A DNA stretch of 64,000 bases from Antedon mediterranea. Its lineage: Eukaryota; Echinodermata; Crinoidea; Comatulida; Antedonidae. Location: contig NC_092675.1 in assembly GCF_964355755.1 (NCBI RefSeq), forward strand, positions 6,606,312 through 6,670,311. The letters run 5' to 3'. The notes under the pieces are model-generated. The model saw only the letters and a list, made by a program, of their open reading frames with translations, had not been told where the DNA came from and searched no databases. The position numbers and the translations under genes are program-made. This document shows positions 26,727 through 39,354 of the stretch, piece by piece. The first letter of the stretch is position 1. Every line of letters begins with the position of its first letter.

Positions 26727-27387
26727 TTGGCTTCTTATCTTTTCAGGTTACTCAAGTCAAAGAGACCAGTATGGTTTTATTTGCAATTACTTAGTATACA
26801 TCCGTCTTGCAAAATTACTTATGTTATAATTTAAAATAGGCTAAACGAATGGAAATTGTACTTTGCAAATATTGACGTGGCATAGATGGATTTCATTTTA
26901 TCATTAACAGTTCGGCCACATGTTTTTTGTATGTGTTAATACTCAACTCTTTTATTTGTTCATATCTGCCTACTTTGTTAAATATATTTTCTTATTAATT
27001 GTTATGTATAATATTATTATGTAGCACTATACATATTAATATAATATATTAATTGCATAATAATGTTTATCAACCAGTCTATTGAAGTCATGGATTATTT
27101 GTACATTATTCTTCATTTGTCTTACTAATTATAACTTTAAGAAATAGGTTGAGCTATACTGTAGTTATGAATATTATTGAACTGAAATCTATATTATAAA
27201 TAAGGTAAAATCGAGTATCGTTAATAGGTTCGTTATTAATTTAAAACATACGGTGCTTTGCAGACTAATAGATAATTTAAGCAATTAGGCTTATATCATT
27301 TAGCAAATACTTATCTGAAATGTCCTGCTTTTCAACAGATACTTCAACATCTGTGTCAGGTGATACTGGATTCGACGCGCAAACCTC
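26727..27387. other. Divergent intergenic region between lipases 2 and 3
   Basis: About 0.8 kb separates the two starts, which point away from each other. The interval is AT-rich with no ORF of note. Candidate TATA boxes lie at both ends, so a shared regulatory region is plausible. Confidence 0.5.
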
Positions 27388-27395
27388 TATATAAA
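27388..27395 (+). promoter_or_regulatory. TATA box, lipase 3
   Basis: TATATAAA within CTCTATATAAACAT lies 79-86 bp upstream of the lipase 3 ATG. Initiation about 30 bp downstream would give a 5' UTR of roughly 50-60 bases. Confidence 0.55.
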
Positions 27396-27473
27396 CATAC
27401 ATTTAATTTCTATCATTGTTAGTACATCAAAGTTTTCTAAGCAAACCTTCGTTTTATAAATTGACTCTGTAAA

Positions 27474-30400
27474 ATGTTGCTGTTGTTGATTGTAGCGCTG
27501 TCTTCAACGTCTGGCAAGTTGACTTAATTTTTTCTACTATCTAAATTTACTATAGTGACTAAATAACCTTAGACTTAAAAACTAATTTCTCTGTGTATTA
27601 AACATGGATAACAAACTTATTTATTCATGATATACATATTCTTATATAGGCAGTGGTATACAGTCTTTATCGTTTAGCATTCCCATTGCAATCATTTGAA
27701 TGTCTTGCCTGGTCAAGTTTGATTTATTGTTTCGTTTTGTTTATGCTTTTTTTCGGTAAAAAAAAAATCACACCATATTGAGTTATAACAAGAATAGTAG
27801 ACAGTAGTTTGTCATCGAGTATTACTGTGGGTTTATGCTAGACACTTTACTGAGGTCCACAATAGATGTGTATTTAATAATACAACTTTATTTTGCTTTT
27901 TTTTTTATTGCATAGCTTTTGCCGACCAAGTGTGCTATGGTGATTTAGGCTGTTTTACAGACACCTATCCGTGTAGCCGTACTAAAAGTTTTCCGCCGAG
28001 ATCTCCTGATTTTATTCAGACTAAGTTCTATCTGTATACCAGGAATTCTAATAACGCTTTCAAAATTGATAGAAACGACGCTTCGACACTCCAGAAATCA
28101 ACATTCGATTCTAGTAAAAACACCATTTTTCTTATACATGGCTATACCGAATCTGGGCTCTATTCTAATTGGGTTAACAATGTCAGAAACCAACTTCTGA
28201 ACTTAGTAAGTAAAATATGTTGCCATTACAACGATTAAAAAAATTAGAATGTCTTAAATAGTCTTGAAAATATGAATTGTATTGTAAAAAAAGGCATTTT
28301 TACAATAATTATTTTACAAACATTTTTACCTACCCAACACATCACCAGATTTCATGTAGATAATATAAACGACAAAGTAGACACAATGTGTGTAGGTAGA
28401 CCTATTCATAGCCATAGCCTAGAACACTGTATTTAAATAATCTTTTTATAGTTTTTGTTTGTATATTTGTTACTAGGAAAAACAAAACGTGATAGCTGTT
28501 GACTGGGAACGTGGTGCCAAAGATATCTACTACAAATCTGTACAAAACATTCAAGTAGTCGGTGCTGAGGTAGCAAAGTTTATTGAGCTTTTGAACAATG
28601 AGCTTGGTTATCCTAACAAGAATATATACATCATTGGTCACAGTCTCGGCGCACACGCAGCTGGTTACGCTGGAGCGGCGAGCTCTGGGATTGGTAGAAT
28701 TACAGGTAGGCCTTCAAGTCTATTAGACCAAAGGTGGTTGTTTTCCAAAAATCAAAAGATCCACGAAATAATCATAAATAGCAACAGATTATAGGCCTAT
28801 AGAAACTCAGAAAGATTACTATGTGGTCATCGTAGTTGTCTACATTTCGTCTTTTATACCAAGAATGGCATTTGCAACGACAAGGGACGAAGGGTAGAAT
28901 GAATTATGACCTCACCGGTGGTATTTTTTTCGAAATTACAACAACCATTTTCTGTTGTTTTAATTCCCCCTTTTTTTTCAATATATTATATTTAGCATCG
29001 AATATTGTATTGACATGGATGCGGAAAGAAAGTTTGATGCATATGGTTGTTTAGTATAAGTATAAGTGTAGTAGTAAATGGAGTGTAACTGTAGATTATT
29101 TTACCTATATTTGATCGAATATTAAAGACATTGACAGTAATTTTAAAGGGAAGCAATGGGGGCTCGTTTGCATTAGATCATTATAAGGCACGTGTAAACC
29201 TTAAGGTGTACTTGATTCCAGGTCTTGATCCTGCTGGTCCTGAATTTAGATATCTGGATCCTACCTGCCGCCTGGATCCTTCAGATGCATCTCTTGTGGA
29301 TAACATCCACACTGATGGAGAGAGACTGGATGAATTGGGATTTGGTCTACTTCAACCGGTAAGCGCTCTTCACAAAACACAACGATTTTATTAAAAAAAA
29401 CAACTTTACTCTATCTTGAAATGGGAACACAAAGCAGAATTATAGCAACAATTATTAACAAATTAACTGCTATACTTGGTATATATTGATTGGGCTATAC
29501 TGGAAGAGGAGGTTATACGTAGGCCTACCCGACCTAGGTCTAACGTTTAGTAGCCTACTTGACTATACCTTTTTTGTTTGTATAACGTTAACCTCTAACA
29601 TTTCTTAACAGTTCTTATTTTTTGTTTGCAATTAATTAATTAATTATCTCAAACAATACTTATTGTATCTGGTATATCTGGTGACGTCACAAAATTGTTT
29701 CAATATGTATTACATAGCACGCCTTCTGTCGCTCTCTGCATTCTGCCAAATACTTTGCTTAGTGTCTGCTGAGCGCTTAACTTACAATGCTGATTTTAAT
29801 AGAAAAAAGACTCATAAAAAGTTTATAAAATACATATGAATGTATGAATATCAAACCAACGAACGCATAAATTATAAAGTTTTCCTTTACCTCACCTAAA
29901 ATAATAATATTTGTAGTATTATGATAATCATTATTACTATATTTTAAAATCAGCTTGGTCACATGGATTTCTACCCTAATAGCGGCAAAGAACAACCCGG
30001 ATGCCCCGTGACAGTGTTCGATGCATTGGGTAGGTTTTAAACAATATATACATAACTATAATGCTATTAATATTATTGTTATTTTGTCTGCTGCTGGATA
30101 AGATATTAAAACTCATTAATAAATCAAGTTCCACAACACACTAACCAAATTTAATGTTTGTACTATTTTGGATATTTGGAATGTTTTGAGCAAAATGTTT
30201 GTGACCACGCTTATCCATGTATATGAGTAAAATGTTAATTATTAACTAATTTCAATATTGTATTTCAGCGGATATTGATGAGGTGTCTTGCAGTCATGGT
30301 CGGTCGCATCTGTACTTTCTGGAAAGTATGGGTTCAGCAAGTTGTAGGTTCAAATCGACCCCATGTTCTACGTGGGATCGTTATGTTGCCGGCAAGTGTA

Positions 30401-30507
30401 GCTGTGGTTCATCCGGGTGTCCCGAAATGGGATATTACGCTGACCAAAGCAGTGCAAGAGGAAACTTTTACCTAGTCACAGGGAGTTCTTCGCCATACTG
30501 CCAATAA
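27474..30507 (+). CDS. Secreted pancreatic-lipase-family enzyme 3
   Basis: Exons are 27474-27513, 27916-28205, 28477-28705, 29222-29358, 29954-30029 and 30269-30507 (1011 nt, 336 residues). The first exon encodes a short signal peptide, MLLLLIVALSSTS. The mature start has [11 protein letters not shown]. The triad is Ser166 (GHSLGAH), Asp189 (GLDPAGP) and His267 (CSHGRS). The lid loop has 15 residues between cysteines, and the protein ends just after the cysteine-rich segment CSCGSSGCPEMGYYAD, without a PLAT domain. Intron 1 uses a GC donor (CTG|GCAAGT at 27514). Other junctions are GT-AG. Exon lengths match lipase 4 in exons 1, 3, 4 and 5, marking these two as the closest pair. Confidence 0.94.
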
Positions 30508-31007
30508 ATTAGACAATTTAGTGGTAATCATCAACATGATTCAAATATACACCAGCATAACAAAACTATATACAGTACACAATGTTAATTGAATTAATAA
30601 GAAACAATTATAAATAATCGTTTAATAATTATTTTAATTGTTGTTTTGTTTAGATTTTAAAAGTAATACAATATGACGATAAACATTTAGTAACGTATTA
30701 AATTCAACAAAGTGATCTTATTAAACTGAATATGGAATATTGCTGTCTGTTGATTTTGTATCACGTGACATTGGTTTTTAAATCGTCCGTCTGGTAGACG
30801 AGTGCCGCTAAGGTAAAATTTTCCATTTAGCGATGAAATAAGCCTGTTTTTGTCCTCCATATAACTCATAAACATTCATCATGATCGTGAAACATTCACA
30901 ACCAAAACATCGCCAAGTAACAATACAAAATAGAGATGTAAAGCAGGAAATGTTATGTTGAACAGTAACGAGGAAACAGATGTTCAGGACCGTAGACCGT
31001 AGCCAGG

Positions 31008-31056
<49 letters not shown>

Positions 31057-34000
31057 GGGGGGGGGGAGGGGGTGATCACTATGACACTAAGTAATTGGGT
31101 CACCAGGTACATCCAGGGACAAAAAATGCGGGTTATTTTCCGGGTGAAAATCGGCAATTTATTTGCAAAGTTTATAAATTTACAGACATGTATCGCTCGG
31201 CGTACGCTCATACAGAGGAGAAGGTATGAGTTGTTCATGAACGAGTTTACGAATTTTTCAATTTACGAATAAGCTTTTGTACTGTGGGGCACGTATTTGG
31301 AAAATGTTCAGAGATGAGGGTGAGGTATTTGGCATGTCGAGAATGGGGGTTCGAGTCGGTTAGGGGGGGGGGGGGGGGTGTCGCTGTAAGGGGGGGGGGG
31401 GGGAGAGGGCTGTTTCCCCCTGATGTTTAGTGTAACTTTTTTTTTTTAATGTATGGTGTATGGTGGTGTGGTAACTGTTTGTCTGTGGTTATGATGATGC
31501 CTTGGGTAATTATTAACGATTAATCTGAAGAATGTAGATAACAAATTACGTGACGACTAACGAAGATTACTAAATTGATTACATTCTTAAGGAATAGTTG
31601 AAGTCGAGATTATTGTACATTTATTTGTTTCGTGACTCGTGTATCCGTCTATAGAGTCGACAAGATATTCCTGACTTTCTCGACAAACAACGAGGGGTAA
31701 CACTACCCTGTGAAAGATGACTTGAAGCCAGATTGTGTGTGTCGTATCTGAATTACAGACACAATTATATTACTACCATTTGCACATTCTTTGGTAAATA
31801 ACAGTGTGCTGGGTTGGAGAAGAAAATCAAAACTGAAAAAGATTATATTACATAAGGGCTACGACGTAAATACCACTTTTATCCTCCTTTTTAATCCAAC
31901 AATAATCAAAGTAAAATTTGAAACCCACCCCCACACCCACCAAAAACCAACTAAAGCTCTCAGGAGAAAATCCCATTTTAAAATGTGATGGCGCTAGTTA
32001 CGATCCGTTGAGCATGATTAACTAATGAATGATGTAATGCATAAACGGACATACATATTATAGGATAAAGATTTGTTCTCGTGGTCCATTGCGAGTTCAG
32101 GTTATAGACAGCTGTACCACCGCATGCTTTTGTAATAGCTGTTATATGTGTAAAAAAAAATTATGAACGAATTTAGCTAATTGCTGATTTTGTACTTGTC
32201 ATCAGAAGTCTGATTAGTGGCCGACGTCATAGAAAAAATGATTATTATCCGGATTGAAAAAATGTAAACTTTTACCCATACCAAAGATTGTATAGCGCCG
32301 CTACCCATACTTGTCTACATATTTCTCTTTCTGTTGTAAATTAACATAGTTATACCCGCATTTCTTTTAGTCGAATTAGTCCTAAATATGATATGAATGA
32401 ATAGGCCTAATGAATGTTTATATAGAACAGTTGTTTTATATAACATTTAAATAGATTCTTGTCATTTAAATCATATTGAATAAAAGCTAGGCTTAGCCTA
32501 CATTTAATTCACATTGAAACAGTAACATTTATTTGTTTTTTAATATAATATATTAAATATTATTTTTAATCGGATTTTATAAACACTGTAGTGTTAATTA
32601 TGTAAAAAAAAAAGACCAAACAATTCTAGGCCTAGCTAGGCTGAAGCGCCTAGGCCTAGCCTAATATAACACTCCTAGTTAGGCTAGTAACAAAATGTAT
32701 GTATTACCAATGTAAAATTCAATAGAATATGATATTAAATGATTAGTAAATAAACAATTATATTACTTTAACCTCATTCGAAGTATGTAAATACTTTATT
32801 AGTCCTGAGAGACAACGTGACTTCACGTGGTACACGCGAGAAAAATATTATGGAATGCACTGAATTTTTAAACTTGAAATATCAAAATCATACAAACGAT
32901 CTAAAGCTAATTTAATGTTTTGGACGGCGTAGATCTGTTTTTAATAGTGCGGGCGGGGGTAACGTATACAAATCGAAATACTTTGCGAGCGAAGCGAGCA
33001 ACCTTAGGCTGAGGGCCAGTGGGCCGCCAAGTCTCTTTGAGTAATTTATAGGTCGTTTCAATCGATTTCTGAGCACATAAAAATTCCGCCCAGAAGAACA
33101 CAATTATTTTGGGTTACGCACTTTTTAGGCACTGGGCCTAATGCGCCACTGGTTATATTCACGCAAAATCTATTCTTCTTAGATACTGTATTTTCTGAAA
33201 TTATATACGATACATCTTGCTCAAAGTCTTACTTTCTATTTCATTTCAAACAATTTAATGATTTTGCTGTTGAAAAAGTGAGGGTGAGGACAATCCTCCA
33301 CTAAAAATATTTGTGTGGGAGGATCTCCCCAGGATCTGCGTCGGTGGTTTTAGCCTAAGTTAGTACATTATCTCTCCAAAAATTTACTTCCGTCGCGATA
33401 CCAGTCTCACACTAAATCTTGCGGCGGAAGTACAAAATAGGCGGTGCTGTATTTTAAAAGAAAACAGTATAATATAACAACAAAATTCCAAACGTGATAA
33501 GACATTTTTTTCATACACGGAAAAAAGTACTATTGAACGAAGATATTGTGAAGATAAAATATAACTTGATGGGAATAAAATAGATTGATTCACAAATGAT
33601 AATTGTCATGATGGTTTAAACGAATTACAGTAGGAACAATAACACCGAAGATTTGGATGAAAACTATAAATTTAGAATAACATAGTTATAGGAAATCTGA
33701 CAAATCAGAATAGAAAAAGTGAAACCTCTAGAAATGTATTTTTTATAAGCAAAGAATTCTCATAAACACAAATATTTTGTGCTGTATATATTGAGCGTGT
33801 ACAATACATTTGGTAAGATAAGCATTTTGAATGTTTAACAGATGAAGAACCGGATTGTGGAACTTGTATACGAGGAAACAACCGCGTCCCAGATTAGTAG
33901 ACTTAGTTAACTCTCCGATACCGGTTATGGACATTTTATTTCAGATACATTTCTTCAAAAAAGAAAGCAAACTAAATAAAAACATAGGACAGCCGTATAC

Positions 34001-35239
34001 AAAACGGTATAAAGTAAGCAGATAAAATGTAGAAAACATTATGACAGGAATGCATGGTCACTAATACAGCAATTTCATTGAAAAGCCCCAACCCAATACT
34101 TTGTAAAGTATGATATACCATGGATTAATGAGATTCTATTTTTTACTCCATGGATATGCAGAGCCGGTTTAACCTTCATGAAACCCCAAACTACAACATT
34201 AGTAAATTACCTGTTGATGAAATGGAAGAAACCCACAGTTTACAGGTGTCCGCTTATTTCTAAACATATTTGAAGTTGTCACTTGTCAATTTTCACTAAT
34301 AGCACTATTAGAAGTCATGGTTAGGGTATTGTACTTTATGTAATATTACTAAATGACGCCAGTGAAAAATAAATAATAGAATATCAACATGTGTCATTAT
34401 TCAATATATAAAAATAGTATGCAATTAAAGGACACGGAGAATACATGTGCAGCAGCAGTGCATTAAAAAATATATAAATACTATACCGTGGCTTTGATGG
34501 TTTAGATACTATTAAAACAAACTTAGATATTGAAAAAAAAGTATGTTCTTATACATATGTTTAGTTTTTGATATCAAATTTTCGTTTTTTTGTGAAGGTG
34601 AAGATAAACGTTGAAACTTACCAACGTTTCGTGCGTTAGCATCGCACTTTTTCAAGGTAGTGGTGTCAGCTTGGTTTGCCGACACTGATCATGGCATAGT
34701 CACGTGATGTTGATATCAAAAATATTTTGGGAAGGAGATGAAATTTTTCAATTTCATATGTTTAGTATTTCATCGCAAACTGAACAATTCGTTCGCAATC
34801 ATTACACTATTACATGCACCTGTAGAGCATTTTATGAGTTTAAGAAGCCGATTTCTATATAGCCAAAACTGTCAATTATTTAAAACACCACTCACGCTTA
34901 TCCATATCTATATCCATTATCGTTTTACTTGATAAGGTAATGTTTATCGATTTTATAAATGAAAAATCTACAACCTTTATGGTAAGATAAGTTTAAGTAA
35001 AACTGCGGTTCACATTTTAGAAGTGCTAATTTTCATCATGCATCATCTATGATTTCAGCAATTACCATTAACAAGGTGTGAAAATTCTCATCAAAACGGG
35101 CTCTTAAAATGTTTGGTTAGGCCCATTTGAACGATAAGAGTAATAACTATTTAGCTTATCCAAACAACTTTAACAAATTATTTATAAGTTTATAGCGGTC
35201 ATTAAAAGATATTTCGTGACTGATGACATCAAACAACAG
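30508..35239. other. Intergenic region between lipases 3 and 4
   Basis: About 4.7 kb without a recognised gene. It includes a GT microsatellite followed by a G run (about 31010-31070), further G runs near 31361 and 31391, a GCGAGCGAAGCGAGC palindrome-like motif at about 32987, and a stretch at about 34605-34660 (ACCAACGTTTCGTGCGTTAGC...) that resembles a SINE or LINE piece. Open frames here are short and lack family motifs. Confidence 0.55.
31010..31072. repeat. (GT)n microsatellite followed by a poly-G run
   Basis: About 21 GT dinucleotides run into about a dozen G with one A. Frames encoding Cys-Val or Thr-His repeats on either strand are artefacts. Confidence 0.95.
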
Positions 35240-35246
35240 TATAAAT
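35240..35246 (+). promoter_or_regulatory. Candidate TATA box, lipase 4
   Basis: TATAAAT in CAGTATAAATCAAG lies about 150 bp before the lipase 4 ATG, giving a 5' UTR of about 120 bases. Confidence 0.4.
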
Positions 35247-35391
35247 CAAGAATTTTCCTTTAGAAATTAACTAAAACGAAAGCGAATTCCATCACTACGA
35301 GTTGCTGAACGAAGAAGAAACAAAAACTACTTTATCTTTAATATTTAGTACTGTTTTTTTAAAGCTAACTACTGTACCACGTTCTTTTGAA

Positions 35392-38300
35392 ATGCTGTTG
35401 TTGCTTATTATAGCTTTATTTGCAGGATCTGGTAAGTTTTTATGCAATATTTCCTTTGTATTATATCTAAAAACACAGAAGAAAATATAATTATAACAAT
35501 CTAAAAGTCTTCAAATTAATGGAACAGAGAAAACGGAGAAAGAAGAAAGAGAAGAAACTTAATTGGAAAAACGTATCAATTTGGTGAATGTTGGTGTCTC
35601 TTTCTATAGTATGGATAGTCATCAATGACCTCAAAGGGCAAAGAGATAGAGCCTTGCTTGCCAAAACCAATATAACAAATTAAATCAAGTAGGCCTAGCT
35701 TTCAAGTAAACAGAATATACAATAGTAGGCCTATAGTATAGATATTTTAAAGCTTAAGCTTTCTAATTTCCACAGTTGCAGCAGATAAGGTATGCTACGG
35801 TGATTTGGGCTGCTTCACAGATGATCCACCATGTGACACCTTCCGAGATTTCCCGCCACGATCTCCCGATTATATCAACACAAACTTTCTCCTGTACACC
35901 CGCCTTAATGATGACATTCCCATGACGATTGATAGAACAAATCCATCGTCATTGAAGATATCAACATTTAACTCATTGAAAAGAACTGTTTTTCTTATCC
36001 ATGGCTACACCGAAGCTGGACTCTTCTCTGATTGGGTTCAGAATGTGAAAACCAAATTGCTGGAAATAGTTAGTACTTACCGTTTCTTTACCACAAAACT
36101 TCTAAAATACTGGTTACATTTACGATGATAGAATTTGTAGTTGTTTTACTTTTTGTAAATCTATATGCAGTAGGGGCATCCTTATTTAGGATATAAGGGA
36201 ACAGTTTCTTTTAGAATTAATGAAGGTCAATATTTTTAACATTACGGCCAAATCCTATTTGGGGAACACCTCTACTATTAAGGAGACACTTTGTTGGACC
36301 TCGAAACAGTGGTGCTACTGTAATATGCATTATTTTGTGGAAATAATCTTTTCCTGAAATAAAGGTCTATAAGAATATTTAAATATGAAATACATTGTTT
36401 AGAAATGCTTATCAATATTATTCTCGCCAGGAAAACGTAAATGTAATCGTTGTTGATTGGGGAATAGGAGCCCATGATATTTATTATAAATCAGTGCAGA
36501 ATATCAGAGTAGTTGGTGCTGAGCTGGGCATGTTTATTCAATTTTTAAATAAAGAGCTTGGCTATCCAAACAGAAAGGTACACATCATTGGACACAGTTT
36601 AGGTGCACACACTGCCGGTTACGCAGGAGCAATGAATCCTGGGATTGCTAGAATTACAGGTAGAATACCGTACATCTTTATGTTATCAGATTTATTTATC
36701 AAATTAAAATCATTATGTATTATTATTAGACACGATATTTAAAGAAACAGAATTTAAAATAGAATACTAAGATATATTTTCATTTAATCATTCGACAAGT
36801 TAGCTTGTTTGTAACAACACATTAAATTAACATTGTTTGCAGGACTTGATCCTGCTGGTCCAGAATTCCGTTACAATCATCCTGACTGCCGCCTTGACCC
36901 AACAGATGCGGTTCTTGTGGATAACATTCATACAGATGGAGAGACCCTTGTTAGTCTTGGTTTTGGTCTACTTCAACCGGTGAGAGCATTTCTAATTTAT
37001 TTCCACAAATCAGATTCATAAAAACAACAAACAATGGACAGTAGTAATGTGGAACAAAAAAAATAAACATCTTAGAATCTCATTCCGTATTATAAGTTCA
37101 TTCTGATAATATAGGAAAGGTGGAATGTGCAATTGTCCCAGATAAGATAGGCCTATTGACCATTTTTATCTAAGCAGTAATCATAGAAAACGTTTCCGGA
37201 ATAATAATATTCTGGTGCCATAGGTGTTAATTAATTGAATTTACTTGGAATGTACACGTATCTTTGAATATAGACCCATACATTTATTGAGTACAAAACA
37301 ATCAATCAGAGTAAAACATTATCATTAAGATATTTTATTAAAACAAAATAAAATAAAAGAGAGTTGAGTTAGCGAGAGTTCACTGCTAATGTTATATGTA
37401 CATACATAACATACATTATAGACCTATTTGAATGAAGAAAGAATAGCCTAAGTTAATGGCGACATGCCCTCTAAAGGGGAAACACATTAAACGAACAGTA
37501 CATGAATGTTCAGTATCAGCTTCTCTAGTAAATAAGGACGAAACACTACACAATAAGAGTCACAATGTGTAAATAATGGTAATGAAGAATCTTAGTAAAA
37601 ACAAACATTAACAGTTCAATGAGAAGATTTTTTGGGTGTTTGGGTGTGGCATGTTTTTGTTTAGTAGTTTACGTTTAGTCATTTTGTAACTCGTCATTTT
37701 TTAAACAGCTTGGTCACATGGACTTCTATCCAAATAGTGGAAAAGAACAACCCGGATGTCCTGCAACCGTATTCGATGCTCTTGGTAGGTACAACATGAA
37801 CTATGAATACATACAACGAACTTAAGTTAATGGTACTGGTGGTACTAATGGTATATAAATAATCGTACGAATTAAAAAAAAAAAAATAAAGATGTGATAA
37901 ATTAACAAAAATATTAACGAAAGCACTCAGAAACTGACTGAAACACTTACTAACTGACGAACACCTAACGTAAAATTGTAAAATTCTTCTACAAAGATTT
38001 ACTGCGAATATATATTTATATATATCCAATCTGCAGACAGTACTGTTTCGATCTTCTTAGATCTCGTCAGTGCAGCTCAGGTTTTGAAATGAAATGTACC
38101 GCAGGTATATATATTATTTATGTTTGTGTCTTAATGCTGTGTGTGATTAGATCTAGACATTTTCACCTTTACACATTTTCTATTTTGTTCCTAATTTTCT
38201 AATAATTACAACGAGGGTGTTTCGCTTCATGATGTAGTGGAAAGAGGACGTATAATTATGTGAACCCCAAACACGTCAGTAGCTCGCATAGCTTTAACTC

Positions 38301-38939
38301 TATTCCACCAGCGTGGGATTCGAACCCACGAATTTGTTTTGTTTGCTCAGTCGACTGAGTTAACCGGTACTCAAAATGAAGTTCATAAATATGCATATTT
38401 ATGACGCCATGATTAATTACGTAATATGAAGCGCGTTTTTTTTAAAATGGAAAATAAAATTGTTAATAATAATGATAACTTAAAATTTGTAGTCGCTATC
38501 GTGCTAACAAACAAACATACAAAGCAAGTACTATACTTGGCAAAATAGATGTTTGATAGATCTTATTATGGCGGAGATATTTAAAGAGAAGGGAGAAAGT
38601 AATTGCATTTCGAATCCCGCCTCTCCTAACACACCTCCTTGAAAAGTGTCGACCCTAAATAAAAATATCAATTGTATTTTCTATATTATTTAAGCGGCCA
38701 TCGATGAGGTGTCTTGCAGTCACAGCCGATCTCATCTCTACTTCCTTGAGAGTATGGACCAGTCAGCCTCTTGTCAGTTCAAATCCTACCCGTGTGCCAG
38801 CTGGGACCGTTTCGTTGATGGAAAGTGTTCAGACTGTGGCTTATTTGGCTGTCCAGTCATGGGTTATTACGCCGACCTAAGCCTAGCGAGTGGAAGCTTT
38901 TATCTAAACACAAGGAGTTCTGAACCATTCTGCAAGTAG
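35392..38939 (+). CDS. Secreted pancreatic-lipase-family enzyme 4
   Basis: Exons are 35392-35431, 35776-36068, 36431-36659, 36843-36979, 37709-37784 and 38695-38939 (1020 nt, 339 residues). The ATG at 35392 is the first in its frame and opens a signal peptide, [24 protein letters not shown] follows. The triad is Ser167 (GHSLGAH), Asp190 (GLDPAGP) and His268 (CSHSRS). The lid loop has 15 residues between cysteines. No PLAT domain is present. It shares intron phases and exon 3-5 lengths with lipase 3 and similar wording such as FGLLQP and IDEVSCSH. Intron 5 contains copy B of the tRNA-like repeat. Two AATAAA motifs follow at 39084 and 39095. Secreted lipase or phospholipase activity is inferred. 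Confidence 0.94.
38098..38555 (-). mobile_element. Composite repeat with a tRNA-like segment, copy B (lipase 4 intron 5)
   Basis: This is the shorter copy of the element at 18540-19858, with the same five blocks in the same order. On the minus strand the tRNA-like core (about 38372-38306) carries CTCAGTCGACTGAG and a well-preserved T arm, GTGGGTTCGAATCCCAC. It ends at CTTGGCAAAATAGATG, without the second half of the terminal hairpin. Confidence 0.6.
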
Positions 38940-39083
38940 ACCCGAACCAAGGCTGGTTGACAGGCTTGCTCAATTACATGCTGGATGGAGCATTTGACTT
39001 AAATAATCAATTAAATATACACAACAATTTTAAAAAATCAACTTAATGATAATTTTAATGAGAATTATTGAAATTGATTAAAA

Positions 39084-39100
39084 AATAAATAGTAAATAAA
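39084..39100 (+). terminator. Two overlapping-region poly(A) signals, lipase 4
   Basis: AATAAA occurs at 39084 and 39095, about 150 bp beyond the stop codon, suggesting the 3' end of the lipase 4 transcript. Confidence 0.5.
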
Positions 39101-39354
39101 ATGAACATACTATTCATCTGAGGAATTGTTGTCTTTCTGTCAAAAACATAAATCATAACTATATTCTGAGAAATTGGAAATGATATCAATACGAAGATCA
39201 ACTAGATATAGAAAGGTATATCATGACTATTGAATATATGTGAATACTACGTAAGACGACTAGCGTGTTTGTATTATAACGTTAGTTCATTAAATTGTTT
39301 ATGTCCACTCTAACAAACCCACTTCGGACTGTGCTCTATGTTACAATTATCGTA

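Noticed and set aside
32907-33103. Two overlapping minus-strand frames near a GCGAGCGAAGCGAGC motif
   Set aside because: Overlapping in different frames without a known domain; more likely part of a repeat than a gene.
35302-35391. Upstream extension of lipase 4 from a TTG codon
   Set aside because: There is no ATG before 35392 in this frame, and starting at 35392 gives a normal signal peptide matching lipase 3.
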